64,000 nucleotides of DNA from Streptomyces sp. NBC_00306 (GCF_036169555.1 NZ_CP108032.1:3658001-3722000), one strand, 5' to 3'. Positions 1-10,885 are shown, counted from the stretch's first letter. Numbers and translations: made by a program. The notes: generated by a model not told the origin, from the sequence alone.

Positions 1-656
1 TTGCCCCGGGGCGCGCGCTCCACCTTGTGCAGCTCGCTGTTGCGCATCAGCAGCAGGCCGGCGATGGGCGCGAGGAAGGACAGTCCGTTGAAGAGGAACG
101 CGTAGCCGCTGCCGACGGCCGTGATGAGGACACCGGCCACGGCGGGGCCGACGAGCCGCGCGGACTGGAAGTTGGCGGAGTTGAGACTGACCGCGTTGCC
201 GAGCTGGTCGGGGCCGACCATCTCGGAGACGAAGGACTGACGCGCCGGGTTGTCGACGACGGTGACCATGCCGAGCAGGAAGGCCGTGAGGTAGACGTGC
301 CAGACCTCGACGTGCCCGGTGAGGGTGAGGACGGCGAGCGCGGCGCCCGTCGCGCCCATGGCCGACTGGGTGGCCAGCAGCAGACCGCGCTTGGGCAGCC
401 GGTCGGCGAGCACCCCGCCGTACAGGCCGAACAGCAGCATCGGCAGGAACTGCAGCGCGATGGTGATGCCGACGGCGGACGCGGATCCGGTGAGCGTCAG
501 GACCAGCCAGTCCTGGGCGATGCGCTGCATCCAGGTGCCCGTGTTGGACACCACTTGGCCGATGGCGAAGAGCCGGTAGTTACGGATCTTCAGTGAGCTG
601 AACATGGTCGTAGGAGAGGGTGCGGGTGCGGAGTCTGCTCCGGGTCCCGTACTCAA
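1..656 (-). CDS. MFS transporter (EntS/MFS_3 type), C-terminus cut by window edge
   Basis: Reading leftwards, the protein begins with a polar lead, then FSSLKIRNYRLFAIGQ and repeated hydrophobic segments including the loop GGVLADRLPKR and the stretch VVDNPARQSFVSEMV. These are characteristic of 12-TM major facilitator exporters of the enterobactin-exporter (MFS_3) group. I prefer the TTG start at 656 because GGAGG lies 8 nt upstream. The ATG at 605 has no clear ribosome site and would drop 17 residues. The gene follows marR by 27 nt on the same strand, so the regulator probably controls this exporter. The substrate is unknown and the C-terminal two-thirds lies outside the window. Confidence 0.85.
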   Translation of the reverse strand, partial: MSTGPGADSAPAPSPTTMFSSLKIRNYRLFAIGQVVSNTGTWMQRIAQDWLVLTLTGSASAVGITIALQFLPMLLFGLYGGVLADRLPKRGLLLATQSAMGATGAALAVLTLTGHVEVWHVYLTAFLLGMVTVVDNPARQSFVSEMVGPDQLGNAVSLNSANFQSARLVGPAVAGVLITAVGSGYAFLFNGLSFLAPIAGLLLMRNSELHKVERAPRG

Positions 657-683
657 CAGCGTCGCCTCCTCGGCGGTCGGTGC

Positions 684-1124
684 TTACGCCAGGTGCGCGA
701 GCTTCTCCAGTACGGGAGCGGCCGCGCGCAGCTTGGCCCATTCCTCATCGTCGAGCCCCTCGGCGAGGGCGGCCAGCCAGGCGTTCCGCTTGCGGCGGCT
801 CTCCTCGAGCATGGCCTCGGCCTGCTCCGTCTGGCTGACGACCTTCTGCCGGCGGTCGTCGGGGTGCGGTTCGAGACGGACGAGCCCCTTGGCTTCCAGG
901 AGGGCCACGATCCGGGTCATGGACGGCGGCTGTACGTACTCCTTGCGGGCCAGCTCACCGGGGGTGGCCGAGCCGCAGCGCGCCAGGGTGCCGAGCACCG
1001 ACATCTCGGTGGGGCTCAGCGATTCGTCGACGCGCTGGTGCTTCAGGCGCCGGCCCAGCCGCATGACGGCCGAGCGCAGGGAGTTCACGGCGGCGGCATC
1101 GTCGCCGTAGGACAGGTCCGACAT
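684..1124 (-). CDS. MarR-family transcriptional regulator
   Basis: A 146-residue protein with the winged-helix layout of MarR regulators: an N-terminal dimerisation helix, LSPTEMSVLGTLARCG then TPGELARKEYVQPPSMTRIV as the DNA-reading helices (about residues 37-72), and the wing LVRLEPHPDDRRQKVV (about 81-96). The DxRxxxV wing signature is intact. It sits immediately upstream of, and on the same strand as, an MFS exporter, the usual arrangement of a ligand-responsive repressor and its efflux target. A nested inverted repeat directly before the start codon is a plausible autoregulatory operator. The ligand cannot be told from sequence. Confidence 0.92.
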   Translation of the reverse strand: MSDLSYGDDAAAVNSLRSAVMRLGRRLKHQRVDESLSPTEMSVLGTLARCGSATPGELARKEYVQPPSMTRIVALLEAKGLVRLEPHPDDRRQKVVSQTEQAEAMLEESRRKRNAWLAALAEGLDDEEWAKLRAAAPVLEKLAHLA

Positions 1125-1129
1125 GTTCG

Positions 1130-1155
1130 TTAGCGTAACTCATTACCCATGCTAA
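1130..1155. promoter_or_regulatory. Candidate MarR operator (nested inverted repeat)
   Basis: Two nested inverted repeats share one centre: outer arms TTAGC and GCTAA, inner arms GTAA and TTAC around TGAG. The element ends 5 nt before the marR ATG, so a bound dimer would cover the start region or promoter. MarR proteins generally bind such 16-26 bp palindromes; assignment to this MarR is by position only. Confidence 0.5.
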
Positions 1156-1319
1156 ATACCAGCCGGGGGCGGGGGCTCGAGAGGGGCGCGAAGACGGTGC
1201 GGGAGGCGCACCCCGGGGGCGGTCCGGCGGCGCCCGAAAAAGGGCCGGGTCACCCATATGAGTGAGACGTATCCGGAAAGTGACGCACCGGCCACGACGC
1301 TGCGGCGACCCTGGCTGGC

Positions 1320-1502
1320 ATGGGATCGACTGTGCTCAGCCTGCGGATAGACGGTGAGCTGCTCGACCGGCTCAGGCACCACGCCGCCATACGCGGAATG
1401 AGCGTCCAGGACTACGTGGTCCGGACGCTCATTCGCGACGACTTCGACGAACGCTTCAAGGCGGCCGTCGACGAGACGGAGAAGTTCTACGGGCTGACGT
1501 GA
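1320..1502 (+). CDS. Small ribbon-helix-helix (CopG-like) protein
   Basis: A 60-residue protein. VLSLRIDGELLDRLRHHAA followed by GMSVQDYVVRTLIRDDF matches the short strand plus two helices of ribbon-helix-helix DNA-binding or antitoxin-like proteins. No toxin-like partner is adjacent; the downstream gene is a purine permease on the other strand. No clear ribosome site precedes the ATG. A GTG four codons in (1332) is an alternative start. The function as a regulator or orphan antitoxin is inference. Confidence 0.7.
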   Translation: MGSTVLSLRIDGELLDRLRHHAAIRGMSVQDYVVRTLIRDDFDERFKAAVDETEKFYGLT

Positions 1503-1534
1503 GCCGTGGGCGTCACGTCGGTCCGCAGGGGGGA

Positions 1535-2971
1535 TCAGGCGAGGCCGAGTGCCGGCATCGCGTAGTAGAAGACGAACACCGCGGAGACGACGTACATCGC
1601 GACGGGCACCTCACGGCCCCGCCCGACGGCCAGCCTCAGCACGCTGAAAGCGATGAAGCCGATGCCGATGCCGTTGGTGATCGAGTAGGTGAAGGGCATC
1701 ATCACCATCGCCAGGAACGCCGGGACCGCGAGCGTGTAGTCGCTCCAGTCGATGTCCCGGATCGAACCGGCGAGGATCAGGAAGCCGACCGCCAGCAGCG
1801 CGGGCGTCGCCGCCTGCGAGGGGACCATGGTCGCGAGCGGTGTGAGGAACAGCGCCACCGAGAACAGCGCGCCGGTCACCACCGAGGCGAGCCCGGTCCT
1901 GGCGCCCTCGCCGACGCCCGCCGTGGACTCCACGAAGCAGGTCGTCGCCGACGACGAGGTCGCGCCGCCCGAGGCGACCGCCAGACCGTCCACCAGCAGG
2001 ACCCGGTTGATCCCGGGGAAGTTGCCGTCCTCGTCCATCAGCTTCGCCTCGTCGCCGACACCGAGGATGGTGCCCATGGCGTCGAAGAAGCAGGACAGCA
2101 GCACGGTGAAGACGAACAGTACGCCGGTCAGATAGCCGACTTTCTCGAAGCCGCCGAACAGGCTCACCTCGCCGACCAGCCCGAAGTCGGGGGTCGCGAC
2201 CGGGCTGCCCGGCCACTCGGGCGTGGTCAGACCCCAGCTCGGGACGTCCGCCACCGCGTGGATGCCCATGGCGACCAGCGTCATCACGACGATGGAGATG
2301 AGGATCGCGCCCGGCACCTTGCGGATGATCAGGGCGAGCGTGAGCAGCGCGCCCACGGCGAAGACGAATACCGGCCAGCCGTTGAGGTGGCCGTCGAGGC
2401 CCAACTGGAGCGGCACGGTGGTCTTGGCGACGTCCGGGATACGGGAGACGAAGCCCGAGTCGACGAGCCCGATCAGCATGATGAACAGGCCGATACCGAT
2501 CGCGATGCCCTTGCGGAGGCTGCGCGGCACCGCGTTCATCACCCGCTCCCGCAGCCCGGTGGCGACCAGCAGCATCACGACGATGCCGGCGAGGACGACC
2601 ATGCCCATCGCGTCCGGCCACGACATCCGGGGGGCGAGCTGGAGCGCGACGACGGTGTTCACACCGAGACCGGCGGCCAGGGCGATCGGGACATTGCCGA
2701 TGACACCCATCAGCAGCGTGGAGAAGGCCGCGGTCAGCACCGTCGCGGTGACCAGCTGGCCGCTGTCGAGCTGGTGCCCGTACATGTCCTTCGCGCTGCC
2801 GAGGATGATCGGGTTCAGCACGATGATGTAGGCCATCGCGAAGAAGGTGGCGAAGCCGCCACGGACCTCGCGGGCCACGGTGGAACCGCGCTGCGAGATG
2901 CTGAAGAAGCGGTCCAGGGGGCCGGACGGCGTCTGCGGGGGGTCGACCTTGGCGGGGGCCGAGCTGGTCAT
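1535..2971 (-). CDS. NCS2-family purine permease (AzgA/PbuG type)
   Basis: A 478-residue integral membrane protein with about 13 hydrophobic segments. The N-terminal block with RGGFATFFAMAYIIVLNP, the GLGVNTVV loop and the SSSATTCFVESTAGVGEG segment are typical of AzgA/PbuG-type proton symporters for hypoxanthine, guanine or adenine. Length is usual for the family. It acts in the cytoplasmic membrane as a nucleobase importer. The gene is monocistronic and divergent from the DUF2530 gene. The 200-bp region upstream, including an AT-richer patch near 3030-3080, presumably carries both promoters. I see no purine riboswitch in it. Confidence 0.9.
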   Translation of the reverse strand: MTSSAPAKVDPPQTPSGPLDRFFSISQRGSTVAREVRGGFATFFAMAYIIVLNPIILGSAKDMYGHQLDSGQLVTATVLTAAFSTLLMGVIGNVPIALAAGLGVNTVVALQLAPRMSWPDAMGMVVLAGIVVMLLVATGLRERVMNAVPRSLRKGIAIGIGLFIMLIGLVDSGFVSRIPDVAKTTVPLQLGLDGHLNGWPVFVFAVGALLTLALIIRKVPGAILISIVVMTLVAMGIHAVADVPSWGLTTPEWPGSPVATPDFGLVGEVSLFGGFEKVGYLTGVLFVFTVLLSCFFDAMGTILGVGDEAKLMDEDGNFPGINRVLLVDGLAVASGGATSSSATTCFVESTAGVGEGARTGLASVVTGALFSVALFLTPLATMVPSQAATPALLAVGFLILAGSIRDIDWSDYTLAVPAFLAMVMMPFTYSITNGIGIGFIAFSVLRLAVGRGREVPVAMYVVSAVFVFYYAMPALGLA

Positions 2972-3170
2972 GCGGTCCTCATTGCGGTGACTGAACTCGG
3001 CGGCTCAGCGGTGCTGAACTTGGCGGTTCATACGAATAAAACCGGTCAGGGGCAAACCGTTTCAGTATGAACATATGAGGCCGTGATCGCTATCTCCGCG
3101 CGTAGACAGCGTGTGACCAGCTGAGGAGACCGGCGGGAGGGGCGTACAGGAGCAGCACTAAGCTGGCCGC

Positions 3171-3566
3171 ATGGCGAAGTGGACCCCACGGCACGAGGCA
3201 CCTGAGCCCCTTGAGGGGCCGATCGTCGGCACCATCGTCGGCGGCACCATCCTGTGGTTCGTCCTCTTCCTGGTGCAGATCCCCTTCTACAACTGGTTCG
3301 ACGAACGCGACCTGATGTGGTGGGTGTGGACCTGCCTGGCCGGCGCGGGCCTCGGCCTGATCGGTATCTGGTACGTACGGGGCCGGGACGTCGCGATCAA
3401 GCGGGCGAAGGCGGCGGAGAGCGCGACGGCCTCGCCCGTGGCCGCCGATGACGCGCCGGCGCCGGGGGCGCACGGGGACGAATCCGCCGTTCCCGGGAGC
3501 AAGCCGGGGTCACCCTCGGACGAACCCGTAGTTCCCCGGGACGATTCGTCTCCTCCCCCGGTCTGA
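3171..3566 (+). CDS. DUF2530 membrane protein
   Basis: A 131-residue protein with two transmembrane helices, IVGTIVGGTILWFVLFLVQI (about residues 17-36) and WVWTCLAGAGLGLIGIWYV (about 49-67), then a charged, proline-rich tail. This matches the small actinobacterial DUF2530 family, whose function is not known. It sits between the purine permease (divergent) and the P-type ATPase gene (same strand, 52 nt downstream). Confidence 0.75.
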   Translation: MAKWTPRHEAPEPLEGPIVGTIVGGTILWFVLFLVQIPFYNWFDERDLMWWVWTCLAGAGLGLIGIWYVRGRDVAIKRAKAAESATASPVAADDAPAPGAHGDESAVPGSKPGSPSDEPVVPRDDSSPPPV

Positions 3567-3618
3567 TCCCGGGCGACTCGGCGGGTGAACGGGACCGTCC
3601 GGTCGTACCGTCGAGACC

Positions 3619-6084
<2,466 letters not shown>

Positions 6085-6345
6085 GGCGGCCGTTCCTCGG
6101 GTTGCCTCTCCGGCCGAACACCCCAGGGTGCGCAACGCCGTTCCCGATCCCTGGCCGGCCGATCGGCTCCAACCGTGCAGAACCTGAGGTTTGAGCAACT
6201 TCTGAGCCGGAATTGTGTGCTCCACCACAGGTGAAGTCCGTCGCCGGTGCTGAAGTTGATCACGACCGACGAGCACACCCGCTGCCCTCCTGACCAGGGG
6301 GCGATCCGGCCTGCTCGAGAACACGCAAAGCACCAGGGGGATCCC

Positions 6346-7311
6346 ATGCGCATAGGCAACTCGCCGCGCACAGCCGTACGTCGAGTGACCGTTGCTGTGG
6401 CAGGCATCGCCGCCACCGCCGTCTTCACCGCCACGGCGCACGCCGCACCCGTGCCGGCTGCCGACGCGAAGCCTCTCGGCCCGGCCGCGCAGGCCGCCGC
6501 GCTGATCGAGAAGTACACCGGAACCAGCGACGTCGTACAGAGCACGCCCACCGCCGGTGGAACCCTCCAGGCCGTTACCGCGGACGACGAGGGCCGACGC
6601 ACCGTGACCGCTCCGGCCACGGCTCACGGAACCGTGAGGTCAACCGCTCCTGACGGCGGCTCCATCGGCATCGGGCTGCCGAGCTCCGGCAGCGTCAGCG
6701 TCAGCGGGACGAAGACGGACGGCGGAACCATCGTCTACACCGGCGCTGCCAAGGACGCCGACCTCGCCGTCCAGCCAACGGCACAGGGTGTCCGCTCGCT
6801 GATCGTCATCAACAGCGCGGCAGCCGCCAAGGAGTACCGCTTCGACCTCGACCTGCCCGATGGCGCCGTCACGGAGCAGCACGAGGACGGCAGCGTGACC
6901 GTCAGCAAGGGCGACGAGATCCTCGGGACGTTCGCGGCGCCTTGGGCCAAGGACTCCGAGGGGGCCGCTGTCCCCACGACGTACCGCGTCGAGGACGGCT
7001 CGCTCGTCCAGACCATCGCCTTCGACGAGGACACCGCGTTCCCCGTCGTCGCCGACCCGAGTTGGTGGGACCAGACCAAGTACCTGGCCAAGTGCGGCGC
7101 CGCCGTGGCCGCTGTCCTGATCTCGTTCGCGCCGGCCGGCTCCAGCATCAAGGTCGTTCGCGCCGTGGCACTGTTCAAGAGGTACGGGGCGAAGAAGACC
7201 GCCTCCATCATCTGGCGCTTCGTCAACGGAAAGCGTGTCGGATCCGCTGAGCGCGAGGCTGTGAAGGCATTCATCGGCATCACCGCGATCTCCAGCGCCT
7301 GCAAGAAGTGA
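6346..7311 (+). CDS. Secreted protein with hydrophobic two-Cys C-terminal domain (unknown function)
   Basis: A 321-residue protein. The ATG at 6346 has AGGGGG 5 nt upstream and gives a normal Sec signal peptide (Arg-rich start, VAVAGIAATAVFTATAHA, cleavage near AHA-AP). A polar repeat-poor middle ends in FPVVADPSWW. An approximately 80-residue C-terminal segment then begins KYLAKCGAAVAAVLISFAPA and ends ISSACKK, with one Cys at each end and a hydrophobic/basic body. That tail looks like a processed, disulfide-closed membrane-active peptide. I know similar secreted actinobacterial proteins but no assigned function. The next gene, 10 nt downstream, is a small membrane protein and could be its partner. 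Confidence 0.75.
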   Translation: MRIGNSPRTAVRRVTVAVAGIAATAVFTATAHAAPVPAADAKPLGPAAQAAALIEKYTGTSDVVQSTPTAGGTLQAVTADDEGRRTVTAPATAHGTVRSTAPDGGSIGIGLPSSGSVSVSGTKTDGGTIVYTGAAKDADLAVQPTAQGVRSLIVINSAAAAKEYRFDLDLPDGAVTEQHEDGSVTVSKGDEILGTFAAPWAKDSEGAAVPTTYRVEDGSLVQTIAFDEDTAFPVVADPSWWDQTKYLAKCGAAVAAVLISFAPAGSSIKVVRAVALFKRYGAKKTASIIWRFVNGKRVGSAEREAVKAFIGITAISSACKK

Positions 7312-7321
7312 GGCAGCAGCC

Positions 7322-7720
7322 ATGAAGTCGATCGAAGTCATAGCCGTCATCGCGCTCGTCGTCGAGGTGGGGCTGATGGGGCTGGCACGGTTCGGTACCG
7401 AGCGGCGGCACTGGAAGCACCATCTGAACCGAGGTCCGAAACCGCGTACCGGTGACGATGTCGCGCATGCACCCGCAATCCTGTACGGGCTCGCAGCCGT
7501 GGCCGTGACGGTCGCCGCGGTGGCCGCGCCGCTGGAGATGAGCCTGTCCACGGTCGGCACGATCGCGATGTTCGGGGTCCTCCTGCCGGCGTTCGCCGCG
7601 AACTCGGTGATGGTGCTTGCCTCCAGAGGCCGCCCCGAAGCCGTGACCCGTGTGCAGCGGTGGGCCGCCTTCGCGGTGGCCGTCGGCGGCGGAGCCGTGT
7701 CGGTGGGTCTGGCGGTCTGA
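7322..7720 (+). CDS. Small membrane protein, possible immunity partner
   Basis: A 132-residue protein with about four hydrophobic segments (IEVIAVIALVVEVGLMGL, ILYGLAAVAVTVAAVAAP, VGTIAMFGVLLPAFAANSVM, WAAFAVAVGGGAVSVGLAV) and a basic loop near residues 27-41. No family recognised. It starts 10 nt after the stop of the secreted two-Cys protein, so the two are almost certainly cotranscribed. A role as an immunity or secretion partner is inference from this pairing only. Confidence 0.7.
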   Translation: MKSIEVIAVIALVVEVGLMGLARFGTERRHWKHHLNRGPKPRTGDDVAHAPAILYGLAAVAVTVAAVAAPLEMSLSTVGTIAMFGVLLPAFAANSVMVLASRGRPEAVTRVQRWAAFAVAVGGGAVSVGLAV

Positions 7721-7818
7721 CGAGCCGCTGTACGAGGTGACAGGCCCGGGCCGCGCAGGCGGGCCGGGCCTGGGCCGACCGGCTTCCGGTGGGTACGCGG
7801 CTCTTCAAGGACCACCGG

Positions 7819-7968
7819 GTGCTGGTCGTGCCCTGGCTCCAGCACTTCTTCGTGCTGCAGCTGGTCGGTATGACGATGCCGGTGGGCTGCGGCCGTGGGG
7901 GCGGTGCTGCTGGAGCTGGCCTGGCGGTTCGTGGGGAAGAAGTGCCCGGCGTAGGGCGGCCGTTCCTC
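7819..7968 (+). pseudogene. Truncated, frameshifted copy of the ctpE 3' end
   Basis: This stretch repeats the end of ctpE. In one frame it still encodes LVVPWLQHFF and LVGMTMP, as in the functional gene. A net 11-bp deletion then shifts the frame, so the remaining codons for the last helix are lost. There is no 5' part of the gene and no start. It lies in the otherwise empty 7721-8126 interval, where I see no other gene. It is best read as a duplication scar on the right side of the inserted 6.1-7.8 kb block. Confidence 0.8.
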
Positions 7969-8126
7969 TCGGCCTCGGCCCCGGCGTTCCCGGACACGCG
8001 GCGGACAGCTGTTTGATTTCACGCCCCGGATCGGGGGAACATGGCCGCCGCCCGGGAACGGGGGTACGGGGAAACGGGGAGGGTTTTACGGATGGCGTGG
8101 GACGAGTGCGATCCAGGTTCGACGAG

Positions 8127-8660
8127 GTGAGGATCAAACCGGGCGCCCCGGCGCTTCTCCTGTCCCTCGCTCTCACCACTCTCACCGGATGCAGCATGAA
8201 CGACACCAGTGACTCCGACGACATCCCATCCGCCGGCACAACCACCTCGCTCGCTGCTGCCGATACAGCGGAGAAGGTCTCCAGCGAGATCTACGACCTG
8301 ATCGGTATCAAGGGAGAGATGTCCAAGCCCGGGGCCGGCGTCAAGGAATGCGGGGACAAGGACCGGGACAAGTACTTCCAGATCTTCCATCCATGGAGCC
8401 TCGTCCCGGCAGCGACCGCCGACCTCGCCGGGGTAATGGAGCGCCTCAAGAAGGAGCTGCCCAAGCACGGCTGGAAGGTCGTCGACCACGGGCCCGACAC
8501 CAGCAAGAACCAGAACCTCAGCCTCACGGCCGACAACGACGCCAAGAAGCACAGCGTCAACATCGTCCACTACGCCAAGGAGAACCCGCAGCGTCTCGGC
8601 ATCACTGTTCTCTCCGGCTGCTACCAGATCCCCGATGGTCAGGAGATCCAGCGCTTCTGA
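8127..8660 (+). CDS. Putative lipoprotein, copy 1 of tandem pair
   Basis: A 177-residue protein starting at GTG 8127, chosen because its first residues (MRIKPGAPALLLSLAL) align with those of the downstream paralogue. In-frame GTGs at 8097 and 8106 are alternatives. The lipobox LTTLTGC puts the acylated Cys near residue 21. The mature part has no recognised domain but contains AEKVSSEIYDLIGIKG and HGWKVVDHGPDTSK, shared with the next gene. Likely anchored on the outer face of the membrane. The function is unknown. Confidence 0.7.
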   Translation: MRIKPGAPALLLSLALTTLTGCSMNDTSDSDDIPSAGTTTSLAAADTAEKVSSEIYDLIGIKGEMSKPGAGVKECGDKDRDKYFQIFHPWSLVPAATADLAGVMERLKKELPKHGWKVVDHGPDTSKNQNLSLTADNDAKKHSVNIVHYAKENPQRLGITVLSGCYQIPDGQEIQRF

Positions 8661-8698
8661 ACCTCGTTCCCAGGCCTTGGACGGTTGAGGCTCCCGCA

Positions 8699-9229
8699 TT
8701 GAAGATCAAACTCGGCGCACAGGCACTTCTGATCTCCCTTGCTCTGCCCCTCACCGGATGCAGCATGTCTGCTGCGAACAACAGCGACGAGATCCCCACA
8801 GCAGGCACCAGCACCTCGCGCGACGCCGCCGATACAGCGGAGAAGGTCTCCAGCGAGATCTACGACCTGATCGGTATCAAGGGGAAAGCCTCCGACACAG
8901 GCCCCGGGGTCAAGGAATGCGGAGACAAGGATCCGGAGAAGTACTTCCAGATCTTCCACAAGTGGAGCTTCTCCCCCGCGTCGGCGAGCCAGCTCAGCGG
9001 GGTCATGGAACGGCTCAAGAGCGAGCTGCCCGAGCACGGCTGGAAAGTCGTCGACCACGGGCCCGACACCAGCAAGAACCAGAACCTCAGCCTCACGGCC
9101 GACAACGACGCCAAGAAGCACAGCGTCAACATCGCCCACTTCGCCAAGCGAAGCTCACCGAAGCTGAGCCTGATGGTCGTCTCCGGCTGCTACCAGGTGC
9201 CGGACGGTGAGAAGGTCGAACGGTTCTGA
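8699..9229 (+). CDS. Putative lipoprotein, copy 2 of tandem pair
   Basis: A 176-residue paralogue of the preceding lipoprotein, starting at TTG 8699 with GAGG 8 nt upstream. Lipobox LPLTGC with Cys near residue 20. DNA identity to copy 1 is uneven. Two blocks (around 8267-8320 versus 8829-8882, and 8474-8560 versus 9043-9130) are almost identical while the signal peptide and linker differ, suggesting recent duplication or gene conversion. Shared ends include SGCYQ-PDG. The function is unknown. It is 38 nt from copy 1 and probably cotranscribed. Confidence 0.72.
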   Translation: MKIKLGAQALLISLALPLTGCSMSAANNSDEIPTAGTSTSRDAADTAEKVSSEIYDLIGIKGKASDTGPGVKECGDKDPEKYFQIFHKWSFSPASASQLSGVMERLKSELPEHGWKVVDHGPDTSKNQNLSLTADNDAKKHSVNIAHFAKRSSPKLSLMVVSGCYQVPDGEKVERF

Positions 9230-9388
9230 GCCTGCTGCCTCCCTGCCGGGCGCCAGGCCGGGTACTTCCTCCTACGTGGACGGGCGGGCTCGGCCGGGGG
9301 CAGTCGGGCGTCGGGCTGCGGACCCGCGGGGGCGGACCGAGAATGGACGGCGAGGGACACGGCCAGGTCCGCCTGAAGGGACGTGCCC

Positions 9389-10885
9389 ATGCGCGCAGAG
9401 TCGTCGTCCGCGCAGAAGGGCGCCTTCGTCGCCTGCGCTGTCGCCCTGTTCTGCATCCAGGTCGACTTCTTCGCCCTGAACCTGGCCATCCCCGGGATAG
9501 CGGCCGAGCTGGACGTCACCCCTTCTGCCGCCCAGTGGACCCTGTCCGCGTACATGCTCGCCGTGGGCTGCTTCTTCATCGTGGGCGGCAGGGTGGGCAA
9601 CGTCTTCGGCCGGCGCGGCACCCTGCTCGCCGGCATCGCGCTGTTCGCCGCGGGGTCCGTGGCGTGTGCCCTCGCCCCCGGGCTCCCGCTGCTCGTGGCC
9701 GCCCGTGTCGTCCAGGGCATCGGCGCCGGATTCGTCTTCCCGGTGTCCGTCGCCGTCATCAGCAACGCCTTCCCCGGCGAGAACCAGGGCCGTGCGCTGG
9801 GCGCCGCGTTCGGTATCGCCAACATCGGCACCGCTCTCGGGCCCTTCGTGGGCGGCGGGTTCACCGAAGGCCCGGGATGGCGCTGGATCTTCTGGCTGCT
9901 CGCCCCGCTCAGCGCACTCGCGCTGATCGTCGCGGTCCGCTCCGTCCCCGACTCCCGTGACCCCTCGGCGCCCCGCCAGCTCGATCTGACCGGCTGCTTC
10001 ACGATCGTGTGCGCTCTGGCGGCGGTCACGCTGGCCGTGGAACGCGGCAGCGCGTGGGGCTGGGACAGCGTCCGCACCCTCGCCCTCTTCGGTGCGGCCG
10101 TGGTAGCGGGCGGACTCTTCCTGCTGCGCGAACGCCGGGCCCGGCACCCGCTGGTCGATCTGCGTCTGTTCCGCAACACCTCCTTCGACCTGGTGACCGG
10201 CATGGGCTCGGTCGCCAACATGGGCTACGGCGTCACCGTCTTCGTGGCGACGCTCTACCTCCAGGGCGTACGCGGTCTGTCCCCGCTGATGGCCGGCATC
10301 GTCTTCCTGGCCCCCGCGCTGCTCGTGGCATGCGCCGGGCCTCTGGGGGCCCGGCTGGGGACGCATATGCGGCCCACCGCGGTGATGGCGCTCGCCGGGC
10401 TGATCGCCGGAACGGGGATGATCGCGCTCAGCCAGGTGACAGCCTGGTGGCTCTACATCCCCGTCTTCGCCTGGTGCGGGCTCGGCCTCGGACTGGGCTG
10501 GACCTTCGCCAGCGTCGCGACCCAGCAGGTCGTACCGCCGGCCAGGGCGGGCGAGGCGTCGGGGGTGGTGCTGACGTTCCTGGTCACTCTGGGCGCGATC
10601 GCCCTCGCGGGCGCGGCGACCACGATCACGGCGATGACTCCGGAGAGTCCTGCGGAGGACGCGTACGACACGATTCTGCGCTTCGGCGGAGCGGTGATCC
10701 TGCTGGCGTCGGCCGTCGTGATGGTGGTGCGCCACCGGCTCGTGGTCCACGGCAAGGTGCCACCGCTGTCCCTGCACGCGCCGTGGCCACCGTCGGACTC
10801 GGAGTCAGACTCGGACTCGGACTCGGACTCGGACTCGGACTCGGACTCGGACTCGGACGAGAGCAGGGGGCCGCGGCGGGGGTGA
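9389..10885 (+). CDS. DHA2-family (EmrB/QacA-like) MFS drug exporter with Ser-Asp tail
   Basis: A 498-residue, probably 14-TM exporter. The ATG at 9389 sits 8 nt after AAGGG and is preferred over GTG 9383. Motifs include ALNLAIPGIAAEL in TM1, GGRVGNVFGRRG (motif A) and RVVQGIGAGFVFP (motif C region). These mark proton-driven multidrug exporters of the DHA2 group. The C-terminus continues past the last helix into an acidic run of Ser-Asp dipeptides encoded by a perfect hexanucleotide repeat, then RGPRRG. That tail is unusual for the family. The substrate is unknown and there is no adjacent regulator. Confidence 0.88.
   Translation: MRAESSSAQKGAFVACAVALFCIQVDFFALNLAIPGIAAELDVTPSAAQWTLSAYMLAVGCFFIVGGRVGNVFGRRGTLLAGIALFAAGSVACALAPGLPLLVAARVVQGIGAGFVFPVSVAVISNAFPGENQGRALGAAFGIANIGTALGPFVGGGFTEGPGWRWIFWLLAPLSALALIVAVRSVPDSRDPSAPRQLDLTGCFTIVCALAAVTLAVERGSAWGWDSVRTLALFGAAVVAGGLFLLRERRARHPLVDLRLFRNTSFDLVTGMGSVANMGYGVTVFVATLYLQGVRGLSPLMAGIVFLAPALLVACAGPLGARLGTHMRPTAVMALAGLIAGTGMIALSQVTAWWLYIPVFAWCGLGLGLGWTFASVATQQVVPPARAGEASGVVLTFLVTLGAIALAGAATTITAMTPESPAEDAYDTILRFGGAVILLASAVVMVVRHRLVVHGKVPPLSLHAPWPPSDSESDSDSDSDSDSDSDSDSDESRGPRRG
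10793..10858 (+). repeat. Hexanucleotide tandem repeat (TCGGAC)n inside MFS gene
   Basis: Eleven 6-bp units, of which the last eight (10811-10858) are perfect TCGGAC. The array encodes the Ser-Asp tail of the MFS exporter. Because the unit is a multiple of three, gain or loss of units changes tail length without a frameshift. Confidence 0.95.

Noticed and set aside
1499..3070. Long plus-strand open frame antisense to the purine permease
   Set aside because: Composition is rich in Arg, Gly, His, Asp and Gln as expected for the antisense of a membrane-protein gene. The minus-strand permease has clear family motifs.
6085..9300. Possible transposon or integrative element carrying the 6.1-9.2 kb genes
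   Set aside because: A direct duplication is present, but there is no integrase, transposase, terminal inverted repeat or tRNA site, so it is reported only as a duplication-bracketed block.
10793..10858. Tandem repeat considered as a CRISPR array
   Set aside because: Units are 6 bp, contiguous, without spacers, and lie in frame inside an MFS gene.
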